NCBI GenBank assembly: GCA_002077045.2
Contig: KZ111149.1
Span: 158,019-222,018, forward strand
DNA length: 64,000 nucleotides
From: Rachicladosporium sp. CCFEE 5018
Lineage: Eukaryota > Ascomycota > Dothideomycetes > Cladosporiales > Cladosporiaceae
Direction: 5' to 3'
Shown here: one piece after another, positions 1 to 11,158 of the stretch
Layout: every line of letters starts with the position of its first letter
How positions within the stretch are numbered: position 1 is the stretch's first letter
The notes under the pieces: generated by a model
Told to the model about the DNA's origin: nothing
The model's input: only the letters and a program-made list of their open reading frames with translations
Databases searched by the model: none
Program-made: the position numbers and the translations under genes

Positions 1-2923
1 AGCTATGAGTTCACTGACATATCCCGGTGTATGCAAGAGCTCTTCGAAGGAGCCTTGTTCGGCGATATGACCGCTGCTGTTGAGTGCCACAATATGATCT
101 GCCTGGCTGGCAACAATAGGGGCATGACTGGTCAGGATGGGGGTCATCCCGTGCAGTTTGCATAGCCCGTGTTGGCCGAACAGCCTATCGAAAACATGTC
201 GGGACGTCGTGGCGTCGAGACCACTTAAAGCGTCGTCCACCAAAATACAAGACTTGCGAGAAAAGACCGCTCGCGCCAACGCTAGTCTTTGACGCTGTCC
301 GCCACTGAGCGAGAGTCCCTTCGTGCCAATCATGGTATCTACACCCTGAGGGAACGAATTGACATCCGTGTCGAGTGCGCATGCATGCACGACCGCATCC
401 AGGAAGACCTCGTCAGGCTGACTGCAGCTGATAATCAGGTCCTTCACACTCCCGTTCGGCAGCCATGGTGTCTGCGCGCAGTAGGCGAATTCCACGCTAC
501 CGCTTGCAATCGTTCGTCGACCGGAAGTGATCGGTAGCTCGCCGATGATAGTACGTAGAAGCGTGGACTTGCCACTACCCACAGGTCCAATGACAACGGT
601 AAGACTGGTCGCTGCTAGCTTTAGATCTATGTTGCGCAGAATATGTCGTTGCTTGTCCCCTAGACGAATTGTCACATCTGCGAGTGTGACGTGTGCTTTG
701 CGATCTTGAGTATCCGGCTGCTTTGCCAGTACCGAAAGCTCTATGGCGTTGCCGTCGTGGGCTACATTATCATGGTCAACACCTGAGTGACCCATATGAG
801 ACGATGCATCTTCAGTCAGGAGGAGACTCGTTGCGCTCCTCTGGAGCAGGAAAGCTTCGATACGCTGTACGCTCGCCAGAGCTGTCTGTACTTGGGGTAT
901 AACGTGGATGAGTTGCTCGACTGGAGCTGCCAGCAGATTTATGAGTGACAAGGTCGTGAATGCTCGAATTTGCGTCAGTGCGGAAGTGCCGTTGATCAGG
1001 GTGTACATCATGAGGGCCACTGGACCCGAGAATAGCTCCGGTAAACCTCCTGCATGGACATCGTAAATCAGTACCGGTGCATGTTAATAGTGGCACCCAC
1101 TTCGCGCGCACTCCCCAAAGTCATGACGCCTTTTCAGCAAAGCCCGCTCGAGCAACTAGCGTTGATCGACCGCACTCCGAGGGTAGGGTGACACGAAGTC
1201 CAATACCTCAGCAGATCTTGATTACAGCGGAGCAAGCTTCGACCAGACGCCTGCGTTGTTGTAACGGCATAGCCATAGGGCCAGACCAATTGCAGTGCAA
1301 AAAGCTTGCAGCATCGAAACCTCGGTGCCTGGAAACAGAAGAAAGATCACTTACCGAAGACATTGCGCCACACAGAAAACTTCCGAAAGCTTGCATAGTC
1401 ATCCAGCTCCTTCACCCGCAAGGCCTGGATTTCTGCACTCAAGTGCTCCGTGAGGCCAAGCATCTTTAACCCTTTCGGGAAGCCGAGTACTGCAGCAGTG
1501 TAACTTACCCTCTCGGAGACTGCCTTTAGCCATTTTTTCTGGTAAGGTATCGCTACTGTACTGGTGGCGAAGGAGATGCCGCTGATTAGGAGTGAGAGAG
1601 CGATAGGTGCTATGCATGACACACCGATCTGTCGATTCAGTAGGAAAACCGCGACTGCAACCTCAGCAGGCGCAGCAAAGAGGTTGTCGATCATCGCCAT
1701 GCTCGTTGTGATGCGCTGGATATCGGTGTTCACTCTAGTGGGCATAGTCAGCGCATTATAGTAGCGCCGCGCTCACGCGACATGACGAGTTACCGCACAG
1801 GACCTAGCTATGAGTGTCTGACTTACAGCGTAAGAACGGCATCATCACTCAATACATCAGCTGGTAGTTGTAGCGTCTGCCGGTATAATGATGTCAACAG
1901 TGTACCGCGCAGCTTGGTAGTGAATCTGTGTAAAAGTCTCTTGTAGATCGCTGTACATAGCGCGATCCCGCAGTAGATTAAAGCTGTGGCGCCTATTAGT
2001 CCCCGACCCTGGTCGATGCTATTCCCATCAGCCCGTTCCGCGAGTAGGCTGGTAATACGATAGATGAGTAATGGTTGAGACATGCGAAAGGCACTCAGCG
2101 CGTAGCGAGGCAACATCAGAACTACGATGCTCCATCTGTACTGCTGTAGCAGTGCCCACAGCAACGACGTCTTGCCCAGGGCGACGCGGGTGTTCCAGAC
2201 GCGCTGGGACCTTTGATCAACATCATCGGAAGACAGAGACGTATCCACAGGGTACAGACTCTCGATCGAGATGATCCCTCGAAAACCAGACTTGAAGAGT
2301 GGAATCAGCCACCAGAGTACAGCCTGGTCGTAGAGGCTGACGAGGGCTTCCGGAGCAAGGAGTCGGTAAGGCTGGAAAAGAGAGCGTCGCTTGCTACGCG
2401 CCTCAAGGAGAAGACTGACGGTCTTAGCGGCTACGCCTGCAGTGAACACACCTGGCAAGCTTCGAGGTCCAGAACGCAGCCACAGGGTGCGAGCTTGCGG
2501 TATCTCAAGTATCAGTGATCCCAACAGGTAGAGGTTTATGACGGCGCTGGGCCGGACCGAACGGCTGTGCTCTATGGACGATAGGAACAAGAGGGCTAGA
2601 GACGCTAGGAAGGACAAAGTCGCTGCTGGTATAGATGCCCGAGTGCGTAGTACAGGTGTGACCGCCCAGACTATCAGGAGTGCAAGTTGGGTAACCGCGA
2701 GCAGAGCGATCGCGGCCAACTTGGCCGTAGCCATGGACGTCTTGAGTGTCTTGACATTCTGTCTGCGAAGATAAGCAGCTCTGACCGGGATTGACACCAG
2801 TAGTAGCGCACAAGGCGCGATCTGGAAGACCGATTGCTCGAAGAGAAGTGTAAAGTCGAAGCCGCTTCGGCAACCTTGCACCTGGGGTCCAAATAAGTCG
2901 TCGTCTTTTGTGTAGCATTGCAT
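1..2923 (-). CDS. ABCC/MRP-type ABC transporter, N-terminal 842 residues (copy 1, uninterrupted, cut by window edge)
   Basis: N-terminal part of a full-size ABCC (MRP-like) pump, a plasma- or vacuolar-membrane ATP-driven exporter of drugs and often glutathione conjugates. The start is the ATG at 2923. Exons read 2923-1827, 1734-1355 and 1049-1. Introns are 1826-1735 (GTAAGT, CTGAC branch) and an unusually long 1354-1050; this joining gives a family-like transmembrane reading (WRNVFG|GLPELFSGP). Residues 1-190 contain about five hydrophobic segments (TMD0), followed by TMD1, then NBD1 with Walker A GPVGSGKST near residue 646, signature LSGGQ and Walker B ILVDDAL. Asp replaces the usual catalytic Glu, as is common in NBD1 of ABCC proteins. 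The frame is open to base 1. Codon 261 is CAG here but TAG in copies 2 and 3. Exact substrate unknown. Confidence 0.9.
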
Positions 2924-3599
2924 GTCGGCGCTCCTTGTGAGTGCTCCCTCGTTCCTGGGAATGAATGTGATGGATCCGCGAGGTTAGCTCATCGGGACGT
3001 CGAATCTTTCTTGTTAACGGAACAATGCTGGCGCCTGCATGAGATGCTCGATGTAGCGCGTCAAGACGCGTAGCAGTGCAGATGTTGAATCTTCGCTGCG
3101 TCGTGGCGACGGTCTGTACTCCCTGAAGGGGCCTTAGGCTACATACATGAACTGCCAATTCGAGAATGCGGTGTTTGGATCTCGGAGTTCAGGCCACGCG
3201 AAGGATGCATGGCCTCCCAATGCAAGGCGAGGCCAATCGTGGTATCTCTTGGCACTGCGAGGCCGCGTGTTGCACCATGTTGCCTGTCGTCTCATGACAG
3301 TCCTCGGTATTTACGTTGATACAATGGAACTGCATCAACTGATGTCGATCGCTTGACCTGTCGCTGCGATCACGTCAAAAGTCATTGCCGCTAGTGATGA
3401 ATTGGCTTTCTCGCGAGAAGTCTAATCGGATGGCATCATCCTGCCTTCCTGCACAGGAGCGGAGTAAAGGTAGATCACCATGGAAGTGACGTTGCGCATC
3501 TCCTCACTCAATCACTTGAGTGAAGCGCTTGAACGACTGATATTACTGCTGCTCGATACTACTGTAAGTGCGTTGTAAGAAGCATCTCTACCCGTCAGC
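2924..3599. promoter_or_regulatory. Divergent intergenic region between ABC pump and gamma-glutamyltranspeptidase
   Basis: 676 bp between two divergent start codons, so it must hold both promoters. I see no clear TATA box, no repeat and no convincing coding sequence. Short open frames here lack homology-like features. A shared or bidirectional control region is an inference from the arrangement. Confidence 0.5.
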
Positions 3600-5303
3600 A
3601 TGTATTCGTTACGCCACTGGCCTATCCTTCTTTCGCTGGCGTCTCAGATCGTGGCCTCACCGGGACGACCACATCATGGCTACCACTCAGATGACAAGCT
3701 AGGCGCTGTCGCCTCAGAAAGCTCGATCTGCAGCAACATTGGCACGGATGTACTCAAGCAGGGTGGCAATGCCGCCGACAGCGCCGTGGCCACAGTCCTA
3801 TGCGTGGGCGTGATTGGCATGTATCACTCTGGCATCGGTGGGGGCGGGTTCATGCTAGTGCGGTCCTCCAATGGCTCATATGAGTTCATCGACTTCCGAG
3901 AAACGGCTCCCGCAGCTGCGTTCCAGGACATGTACGTCAACAACGTCAACAGCAGTATCTACAGTGGGCTCGCGAGTGGTGTCCCTGGCGAGCTGAGAGG
4001 GCTTGAACGACTGCATCGCAACTATGGCACCAAATCATGGAAGTCACTTGTCATGCCGGCCGTCAACGTGGCCCGATATGGGTTCCCAGTTACGGCCGAC
4101 CTTGTTAGATACATGGCTTCTGCAGTAGCGGGCATAGACAACTTCCTCGTGAACGACCCGACATGGGCTCTCGACTTCGCCCCGGAGGGTAAACTCCTGA
4201 CACAGAATGAGACAATCACCCGCAAGCGATACGCCGACACACTCGAGAGGATCGCCAATCACGGTGCAGATGCTTTCTACAATGGCGCCATTGCCGCGAC
4301 AACGATAAAAACGATCCAGGCCACAAACGGCACCATGACCTTGGCCGACCTCAAGCACTACACAGTCGCCATCCGCGCTCCAGCAGCTATCACCTACCGT
4401 GACTACAATATTCATAGCTGCAGCGCCCCGTCCTCAGGGATCGTGGCAATGTCAGTAATGAAGATCATCGAAACCTATCCTGACATCGGCTGGGCCTCAA
4501 CCCTAAACATCTCAACCCACCGATTCGACGAAGCCCTGAGATTCGCCTACGGGCAGCGAAGCGAGCTAGGCGATCCGCTCTTAGTCCCAGGGCTAGATGC
4601 GTACCAAGCCGCCATGCTCTCACCCGCCACGATCGCCGCAGTACGTGCCAAGATCTCCGACGGATCAACCCTCAACACTTCCGCCTACGATCCCTCTGGG
4701 TTTGAGTCCCTACCCACAAACGGCACTTCCGCAGTCGTGACAGCCGACGCCTCAGGCATGGCCGTCTCGCTCACAACAACCGTAAACCTCCTCTTCGGCA
4801 GCCACATCATGGTCCCCGAAACCGGCGTAATCCTAAACAACGAAATGAACGACTTCTCCATACCCGGCGCCAGCAACGCCTTCGGCTACATCCCCTCTCC
4901 AGCAAACTACATCCGTCCTGGCAAGCGGCCCTTGTCCTCAATCTCGCCTTCTATAGTCGAGCACTCCTCCGACGGCAGTCTCTACTTCGTCATCTCCTCT
5001 GCTGGCGGGTCTCGCATCATCACAGCCGTGCTGCAGAATCTCTGGCACGTGCTCGACCAGAATGCAACCGCGCCGGAAGCGCTGGCGGCACCGAGACTGC
5101 ATGATCAGTTGACGCCGAACCAGGTGAGCTTTGAGTATGCTTATAATAATGAGACGGTGGCGTTTATGAAGGCTAAGGGGCATAATGTTACGTGGACGGC
5201 TCCTGGGGGAAGCACGGCGCAGAGTTTGAGGAGGCTGGTGAATGGGACTTTTGAGGCTGCTGGAGAGCCTAGGCAGGTGAACAGCGGAGGGTTTGCTGTG
5301 TGA
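3600..5303 (+). CDS. Gamma-glutamyltranspeptidase, secreted (copy 1)
   Basis: Single-exon 567-residue protein of the GGT family (N-terminal nucleophile hydrolase). The family cleaves or transfers the gamma-glutamyl group of glutathione and its conjugates, usually outside the cell or in the vacuole. Residues 1-20 form a signal peptide. Substrate-site residues are visible in DFRETAP (Arg100). The autoprocessing Thr376 opens the small subunit in the GTSAVVTAD segment, followed by SLTTTVN and the conserved NNEMNDFS and GKRPLSSISP motifs (411-450). Several N-x-S/T sites suggest glycosylation. Length matches the family. It is divergent from the ABCC pump across 676 bp, which suggests a joint role in glutathione-conjugate turnover; that link is inference. 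The same protein is encoded in copies 2 and 3. Confidence 0.95.
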   Translation: MYSLRHWPILLSLASQIVASPGRPHHGYHSDDKLGAVASESSICSNIGTDVLKQGGNAADSAVATVLCVGVIGMYHSGIGGGGFMLVRSSNGSYEFIDFRETAPAAAFQDMYVNNVNSSIYSGLASGVPGELRGLERLHRNYGTKSWKSLVMPAVNVARYGFPVTADLVRYMASAVAGIDNFLVNDPTWALDFAPEGKLLTQNETITRKRYADTLERIANHGADAFYNGAIAATTIKTIQATNGTMTLADLKHYTVAIRAPAAITYRDYNIHSCSAPSSGIVAMSVMKIIETYPDIGWASTLNISTHRFDEALRFAYGQRSELGDPLLVPGLDAYQAAMLSPATIAAVRAKISDGSTLNTSAYDPSGFESLPTNGTSAVVTADASGMAVSLTTTVNLLFGSHIMVPETGVILNNEMNDFSIPGASNAFGYIPSPANYIRPGKRPLSSISPSIVEHSSDGSLYFVISSAGGSRIITAVLQNLWHVLDQNATAPEALAAPRLHDQLTPNQVSFEYAYNNETVAFMKAKGHNVTWTAPGGSTAQSLRRLVNGTFEAAGEPRQVNSGGFAV

Positions 5304-5928
5304 GGTGGTTGTGTGGTGGTTAGTAGAGGCTACCTACCTAGTAATGAGTGATGAACATGATTGTGTGCATACCTCCACGCCTCCGGAAAGTGCAAAGCTC
5401 CTGTATTACTATGCTCGCGCCATCGACTGTGACACTGCCGCTTTCTAAACGTGGGTGCCAGGAGACGTTTTGGGATCGTTGCTTTGAGGTCCGCACTCCC
5501 GCAGCTCGACATTACAGTCGTCGGGTATCGCGAGGACGCTAATGGGAGCATGATCGTCTTTTCGGACTTTTGGACAAGCAGGGAGGTGCAGCGTGTAATG
5601 ACATCTTGAGTGTTCCAGCACAACTACAGCCAAACTCCCTGGAACTCAAATTCCAGGGCCGTCCCACGGTAGGCACTCCTGGAGTAGTTCTGAATATCTG
5701 CACGATGGCCGAAGTAGAGTAGAGCAGTATATATCTATATTCTGCCGACATTCCTATCTATTACTCCGTCCAGATGGGAGATCATGCCTCTATGCTCTAT
5801 AACAGCCCCCACAAGGCTGACCCGTCCAGCCCCCAAGGGCCAGAAATCCCCGGAACTCCATTCGCTGATGCGCCACCAACAAGGGTATCTTACTCAATCA
5901 ATCCCAACCCAAATACTCTTCTTTCCCT
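5304..5928. other. Convergent intergenic region, nothing recognised
   Basis: Lies between the 3' ends of the GGT and MFS genes. An AT-rich stretch (TATATATCTATAT) sits near 5732-5744. I see no gene or terminator structure that can be defended. Confidence 0.5.
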
Positions 5929-7822
5929 CTACGCGGCAGCCATCTCAATCTTCTTCCCCTTCACACTCTTCCACTCAAACATCACCGCGCCCAGAATACT
6001 CGCCACAGCCGTCGCAACACCGACGTAAAAGGTATCGCGCAATGCGTTATTGTACGCCATTTGCACGGCCGGCAATAACTCAATGGGCACAGCGTTCTTC
6101 AAGTTCGTCGCGCCGGTTGACAGGATCTTAGCCGTGTCTAGACCAGGAGCCGCAGCGATGACGTTCTTGAGCAGCGAGTTCGTGAACACGTTCTGCGCTA
6201 CGCTGATGAAGAGCGCGCCGCCGAGGGTCTGGCTGAACATTGCGATCGCAGTGCCGATAGGCACGTCTGCTTTCGGCAAAACGGTCTGAACGGCGATGAG
6301 AGTCTGCTGCATGCCCATACCAACGCCGATACCGAAGAGCGCTTGGTAGCCGATCCAGGCGGAGTGGTTGGTGTCCACTTTCAGCGTTGTGAGCATGCCG
6401 GCGCCGATGGACATGACGACTGCGGAGGCGATGACAAAGGGCGTGTAGTAGCCTAGGGCTGTGACGAGGCCGCCTGCTATGACGGAGATGATGACGAGGC
6501 CGAGGATGAGGGGGAGGTTCATGATGCCGGATTGCACGGCGGAGGCGCCTTTGATAGCTTGGAACCTGGTGCGTTGTTAGTGGGGTTGAAGGTGAGGTTG
6601 GGATTTGAGGATTACTAACCAGATGGGAAGGTAGTACACGAAGGAGAAGAACGATGCGCCGACCATCGCGCCGAACCAGGCACCAGCTGCGACTGTTCTC
6701 TGCTTGATGATGCGCGGCGGCACGGTGGCGTGGTCCTTCTTCCAGAGCTGGATGCCGCAGAAGACTATCAGCAGCAGAGCGAAGATTACAAGCAGCGCGA
6801 TGATGCGGCCGCTCTTCCAGGCGTACTTCGAGCCGCCCCATTGCAGAGCAAGAAGCAGGCAGACGATCATGGGCAAGAAGACAATGGTTCCGAAGATGTC
6901 GAACTGCTGGATCTTGGACATGAGGCTACCCTCGGCGAGCTTCTTCGCTTGCGCGTTGGAGGATGGGTTGTAGAAGAACCAGATGAAGACGCAAGTAATG
7001 AAGCCCAGAGGTAAGTTGATATAGAAGCATAAGCGCCAGGTCACGCGGTCGGTGAAGGCACCGCCCATAAGAGGTCCAGCGACGGAGGCGAGGCCATACA
7101 TGGCTCCGATGCCACCCGTGTACGTTGGTCGCTGTCGAAGAGGCACAGTGTTGGCGACAATCAGGATGGCGCCGCTGAAGATGCCTGCAGAGCCGAGACC
7201 AGCAACTGCACGACCAATGATGAATGCCGTGCTGTTGGGAGCCGCGCCACACACTGCGCTGCCGATCTCGAAGATCAGAAGTGCGGTCAAGTACACATAC
7301 TTGATGTTGAAGAAGCTGTGGAGAGGTCAGCTACTGTTTCCTAGCGGTCCAAGTGGAGGCAACTTACGTATAGAATTTGCCGAACATCAACTGGAATGCG
7401 CAGGTCGTCAACAGGTACGCCGATCCGTACCATCCAACATCATTGATCGCATGGAACTCATCCGTGATCTTCGGGATAGCCGTCGCAATGATCGTGTTAT
7501 CCAGCGCAAAGCAGAAAACCGACAGACACAGTGCTACCGTGATGAGAAAGAGTTGCATCTTCTTCGGGTACTCTGTGTTGTCCTCCTCTGCTGCCTCTTC
7601 GTCTGCTTCTATGCCGGCGATCTTCTTTTCTGCTGCATTCATCTCCGACTCGGGTACATCTGAATGTGCGCGCCCGGTAGTAGTCTCTGTTGACGGCTCC
7701 ATCTTCTCGTTGTCCAGCGAAGGTGAACTGCTAGGCGCAAGTGTAGTGTCGTCGCCGCCTGTTGCTTTCGGAGGCGCAAGCGAGGACTTGTCCTTCTTGT
7801 TGAACAAACCCTTGAGTGCCAT
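5929..7822 (-). CDS. MFS multidrug transporter, DHA2/14-TM type (copy 1)
   Basis: Proton-driven major facilitator exporter of the 14-helix DHA2 type (drug or toxin efflux), plasma membrane. Exons are 7822-7368, 7315-6620 and 6565-5929, with introns of 52 and 54 bp (GTAAGT...CAG; GTTAGT...CTAAC...CAG). Together they give 595 residues, normal for the family. I chose the ATG at 7822 (MALKGLFNKK); the frame is open further upstream only from a TTG. The acidic, Ser-rich cytosolic N-terminus (about 90 residues) precedes the first helix (LFLITVALCLSVFCFALDNT). DHA2 hallmarks are LDNTIIATAIPKI, GRAVAGLGSAGIFSGA, the motif-C-like GLASVAGPLMGGAFTD, WRLCFYINLPLG, and YYLPIWFQAIKGASAVQSGI across the second splice junction. 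No biosynthetic genes lie nearby, so the substrate cannot be inferred. Confidence 0.93.
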
Positions 7823-9203
7823 TTTGACCGGTCCCGTGATGATCGAAGTGAATGTGTACAATCAAAAGCAGTCGACAGGGTAGGTACGACTGGTTGCTAA
7901 AGAATGTGTAGAAAAAGCACGCCGCTTCTACCAACGGGAACAATTGCAACCTATATGTTACAGCAAAAAGGAGTGGTATGATGCTATGATGGGGATAGGA
8001 CTAAACACCGCAGCCCTAATACAGGCAGTATGCGCCGTCTCGGAGCAACTCGTTAAACACACGATGCGCCCCGATGCGAATGCACCGTTGCCGTCCTTTA
8101 GGAAGTGGGCCTGGGAAGGTGGAAGAACCGGCGGAAGCTGCAGCATCCGAGGCGCATGGGCTTGCGATTGGCTTGAACAGTCGCTTGTGAGTCGCGTTGA
8201 GTCATTAGCATCTGTGCGCATCGTGACATTGCTCATGCTGCATGCTCGTCTGGAGACATTTTGCTCACGATGAGACGGCCAAGCTCGCGTTCGCAATGCG
8301 CTGTACAGGCAGAAGGATACTACGTCTGACATAACTGCTCAGGCGACACTACCGAGAGTTATCTGGCTGCCTAAAAGCAATCTCAATGGCACCATTCCGC
8401 GAACGCCTCCGAACGGAGAGAGGCTCTCGCATTCGCACCGTCCCCGACCCCGTGTCACCGTTCCCGCTCTGATATCGATAGCACTTTGACGAGCTCCTTT
8501 AGGGTCTTGCTGTGGTCACGTTGTACGCCCTACAGAGTGTGATCTTACTTTCGTCCCGGGTTTCGCCTTTGCCGTACGGTCAAGAGTTGCCTGATATAAC
8601 GAATAATACTGAAACCTGGCACAAGTCGCACGTGGACAACTACACGTCGTATTGCTTTGAGCTTCTCAGGAGACTTCGGGTCAATGGCTCGTGGAGTGCG
8701 GTCAAGCTCAGCCCTACATGTACAGTACCTTGTGTTCGTGAATAGGTAGGTACCTTACCAATGCCGCGAAGCAGCTGGTGATCTACTGCAGATGTGCATC
8801 CGACTATACTACGGAACGGCACGACACATCGTGAGTAGCTGATAGTGTAGGAGTCGGTCCGGGGCACATGCACACTAGTCTGAGATTCGTACTGTTGTCA
8901 TCGCATTGCGCGCAATCCTCCTACAGTAGAGGCAAGACCCGTCGTTCGAATGGGTGGAAGCTGCATAGAGGCAAAACCTAAGGTCACCGAACAAAGTAGC
9001 TGGTGTCTCTGCCTACCCGAGCTCTCTGCGTGTATTGATGTCTTGCTTGCACTCTCAGGACCGTGGCATGCTCCGTCTTCTCTATACATGGAATGCAGAA
9101 AGGGTGATGTAATGTGATATGCAATTTATATCCAACTCTACATCTCCGCCAGATCCAGCTCTTGCAAATGCGCTCTCCCACACAAGCCTCATATCTCCTC
9201 CTT
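7823..9203. other. 1.4-kb intergenic region, no gene supported
   Basis: Upstream of the MFS gene and downstream of the CFEM gene. Open frames are short, mostly lack ATG starts, and show no domain or splice structure. A T-loop-like GTTCGAAT at about 8943 has no tRNA around it. Presumably contains the MFS promoter. Confidence 0.5.
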
Positions 9204-9946
9204 CTACAATGCAGCTAGTACACCGGCTAAGATGGCCCCTATTCCCACACTCCCCATCCCCGTAGCCAGAGCTCCAGCCCCCGAACTCGTAGCCGAAGCC
9301 GCCGCACTGCTCGCCGCACTCGCCGCGCTCGACACAGCGCTGGAAGCCGACGACGCAGCCGACGTAGCCGCAGAAGAGGCCGACGAAGCAGCCGACGAAG
9401 CTCCTGAAGATGCGCTTGTCACCTCGGTCGAAGCCGCAGAAGAGGCACTATCAGTCACGCTTGCGCCGCTGGAGGTGCTCGAGCCCTGCGGCACGGGCGT
9501 GACGCGCGAGCTGGCCGTGCCTGTCGCTGAACCGGACGTGGAAGCGCAGGTAGCGGTTTGGGGGAGGTCGGTAACGCCTTGGCCTTGGCAGAGGGAGTTG
9601 GCGAAGTTGAGGGTAGCTGGTAACGCCAAGCACAATGTTAGCCAGATGTCTTCACCCAAACCGACGTGCTATCACTCGTGAGGTTCTCCGCGTCTACTGT
9701 GTATTATGAAATGCGGATTATGTCTGCGGAAAACCCACCATCTTGATCCGCCTTGTTACACGCCGTGCTCACGCAACACGCGAGCCCGGAGATCAGCGCG
9801 GTGTTGCTGCAGATGCATTTGACGTCTAGGGTGCCGCAGCCACCGAAGGACGTGCCCACGCAACCTTGCGCGCAAGTCGGGAGGCCAGCTTGCGCGGCCG
9901 CATACGAGGCCAGGAGGGCGAGGGAGGTGAGTGTTAGGCGGAGCAT
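9204..9946 (-). CDS. CFEM-domain GPI-anchored cell-wall protein (copy 1)
   Basis: A 206-residue secreted protein. Exons are 9946-9739 and 9616-9204, with a 122-bp intron (GTGGGT...CCAG) placed so that DQD joins ATLNFANSLC. Residues 1-18 are a signal peptide. The CFEM domain spans about 21-85, with Cys 25, 29, 37, 44, 46, 57, 58, 63 and 79 and an Asp at 41 in the position that binds haem iron in characterised CFEM proteins. This is followed by a Ser/Thr/Ala-rich spacer of SSAAS-like repeats and a hydrophobic C-terminus (IGAILAGVLAAL) typical of a GPI signal. Known CFEM proteins take part in haem/iron uptake, wall structure or host interaction; which applies here is unknown. The intron boundaries are predicted from phase and motif only. 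Confidence 0.88.
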
Positions 9947-10581
9947 GGTTGCTGTGCTGTGGTAGGAAACGATAAGTGATCTACGCGCGAGAGATGGGCG
10001 GCGATGTGAGACGGATATGGGGCGACGCGTCGGTTATATACAATGGTACGACTCGACCTGACTTTCAGCTAGCAAGCGTTGTGAATCTGGGGCCGATCTG
10101 GTTTGTGCACACCTAGCTGTCGAGTGTGGCCTGTGGCTTGAGTGGACATGTTCTAGAACGGCTAGCCCGCAGCCCAAAGAAGGTCCCGCTTGGGATATGA
10201 GAGTCAGGGTCTGTGGTTGGTTGATTTCATGATTGCGAGTTTCGTCCTATATATCATGCTTGCTAATAAAGATATCAATCATGACATTCGCCCTGCCAGA
10301 TTCGGCGGGTTGGGACAACAATTCCCGTGGAGCGTGTGGATTCGCGGCGCGATGAATGAGGTGTACTAGCAGAGAGATGCAACGCGCATCGGATATTCGG
10401 CCATGTCAGCCTGCATAGCTCTCCACGAACACACGGGCGTGGTTCGCGTAACGCTGAACAAAGACTTGCTCACGAATTGGCTGGATCACAGTTTCTCGAC
10501 TATCAGCCTGCATACGGACCACTCGGCATGCCACGCACTGCCACGCTCATCTGTTCGCTGACCGCAACCCCCACCGGCTCC
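9947..10581. other. Intergenic region, nothing recognised
   Basis: Upstream of the CFEM gene (so it should hold its promoter) and downstream of the SnoaL-like gene. A TATATA-containing stretch at about 10035 lies roughly 90 bp upstream of the CFEM start and could act as a TATA element. No gene supported. Confidence 0.45.
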
Positions 10582-11158
10582 CTACATCCCAGGACTCAAG
10601 AACACACTGGCATTCTCAATAAACGGCCCCATGTACACCAAGTTCCTCGCCTTCACACGCCATGTCGGTGCCTGCGCATACGATTGACTCACCCTCATGA
10701 GCTGGTCTATGTACTTACCATACGCATACAGCACCTGGCCCTCGTACAGCCCGCTGCCGAAGTGTGAGGCAGTCATGTAAGTCGTGCTGTTCGCAGCGTC
10801 GTCATGGATGTCGATGACTTGGGTGCTGAGGGCGTGCTGGGTTGTCACGGGCGCGAGACTATCGATGTAAGTTACGGTTATGGTAGATTCGTGCGAAAGC
10901 GCCGGAGGAGGATGCGCACGATTGCTGCAATACTGCTTGCACTTGAGACAACCCTCGGATGACATTCAGTGGCGCGCTATAGTTGGCCACGATGTCTGGA
11001 GTGAAGACTTGCGAGAGGCGGCCAAAGTCTTTGCTATCAATCGCGAGGGAGTAGGTGGAGATCGTGTTCTGGATGGCGTTGTAGTCCTCGGCGGTACTGC
11101 TACCTGACGAGGCTAAGACGAGGCCATTGAGGCACGAGAGGAAGTATGTGAGTTGCAT
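10582..11158 (-). CDS. Small secreted SnoaL/NTF2-like protein (copy 1)
   Basis: A 171-residue protein. Exons are 11158-10920 and 10858-10582, with a 61-bp intron beginning GTGCGC and ending GATAG after a TAAC-containing branch region; the junction gives VLQQ|SLAPVTTQHAL. Residues 1-17 are a signal peptide. The body has the SnoaL-like pattern: DYNAIQNTISTYSLAIDSKDF, then VFTPDIVANYSAP, then TTQHALSTQVIDI and a C-terminal beta-rich part. SnoaL-like folds include polyketide cyclases and many fungal proteins of unknown activity. I see no basis for an enzymatic assignment. It is divergent from the serine carboxypeptidase gene across 828 bp. Confidence 0.75.

Noticed and set aside
1208..1350. Possible extra exon inside the long ABC intron 2
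   Set aside because: A GT-AG exit at TTTCCAG is available, but the reading soon meets a stop and does not resemble the family, whereas a single 305-bp intron joins two family-like segments in phase.
1..2582. RIP as the source of the differences between pump copies
   Set aside because: About a quarter of changes are transversions, changes go in both directions, and adjoining duplicated DNA is unmutated.
7823..7861. Upstream extension of the MFS protein to 7861
   Set aside because: The codon at 7861 is TTG; the ATG at 7822 gives a normal N-terminus.
8935..8965. T-loop-like GTTCGAAT suggesting a tRNA
   Set aside because: The flanking arms give only about four pairs with an oversized loop, and no acceptor stem, D arm or anticodon arm can be drawn.
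9232..9681. Long plus-strand open frame rich in Ala, Glu and Asp opposite the CFEM gene
   Set aside because: It is the mirror of the repetitive Ser/Ala codons of the minus-strand gene; it has no signal peptide or domain, and the sense gene has a clear structure.
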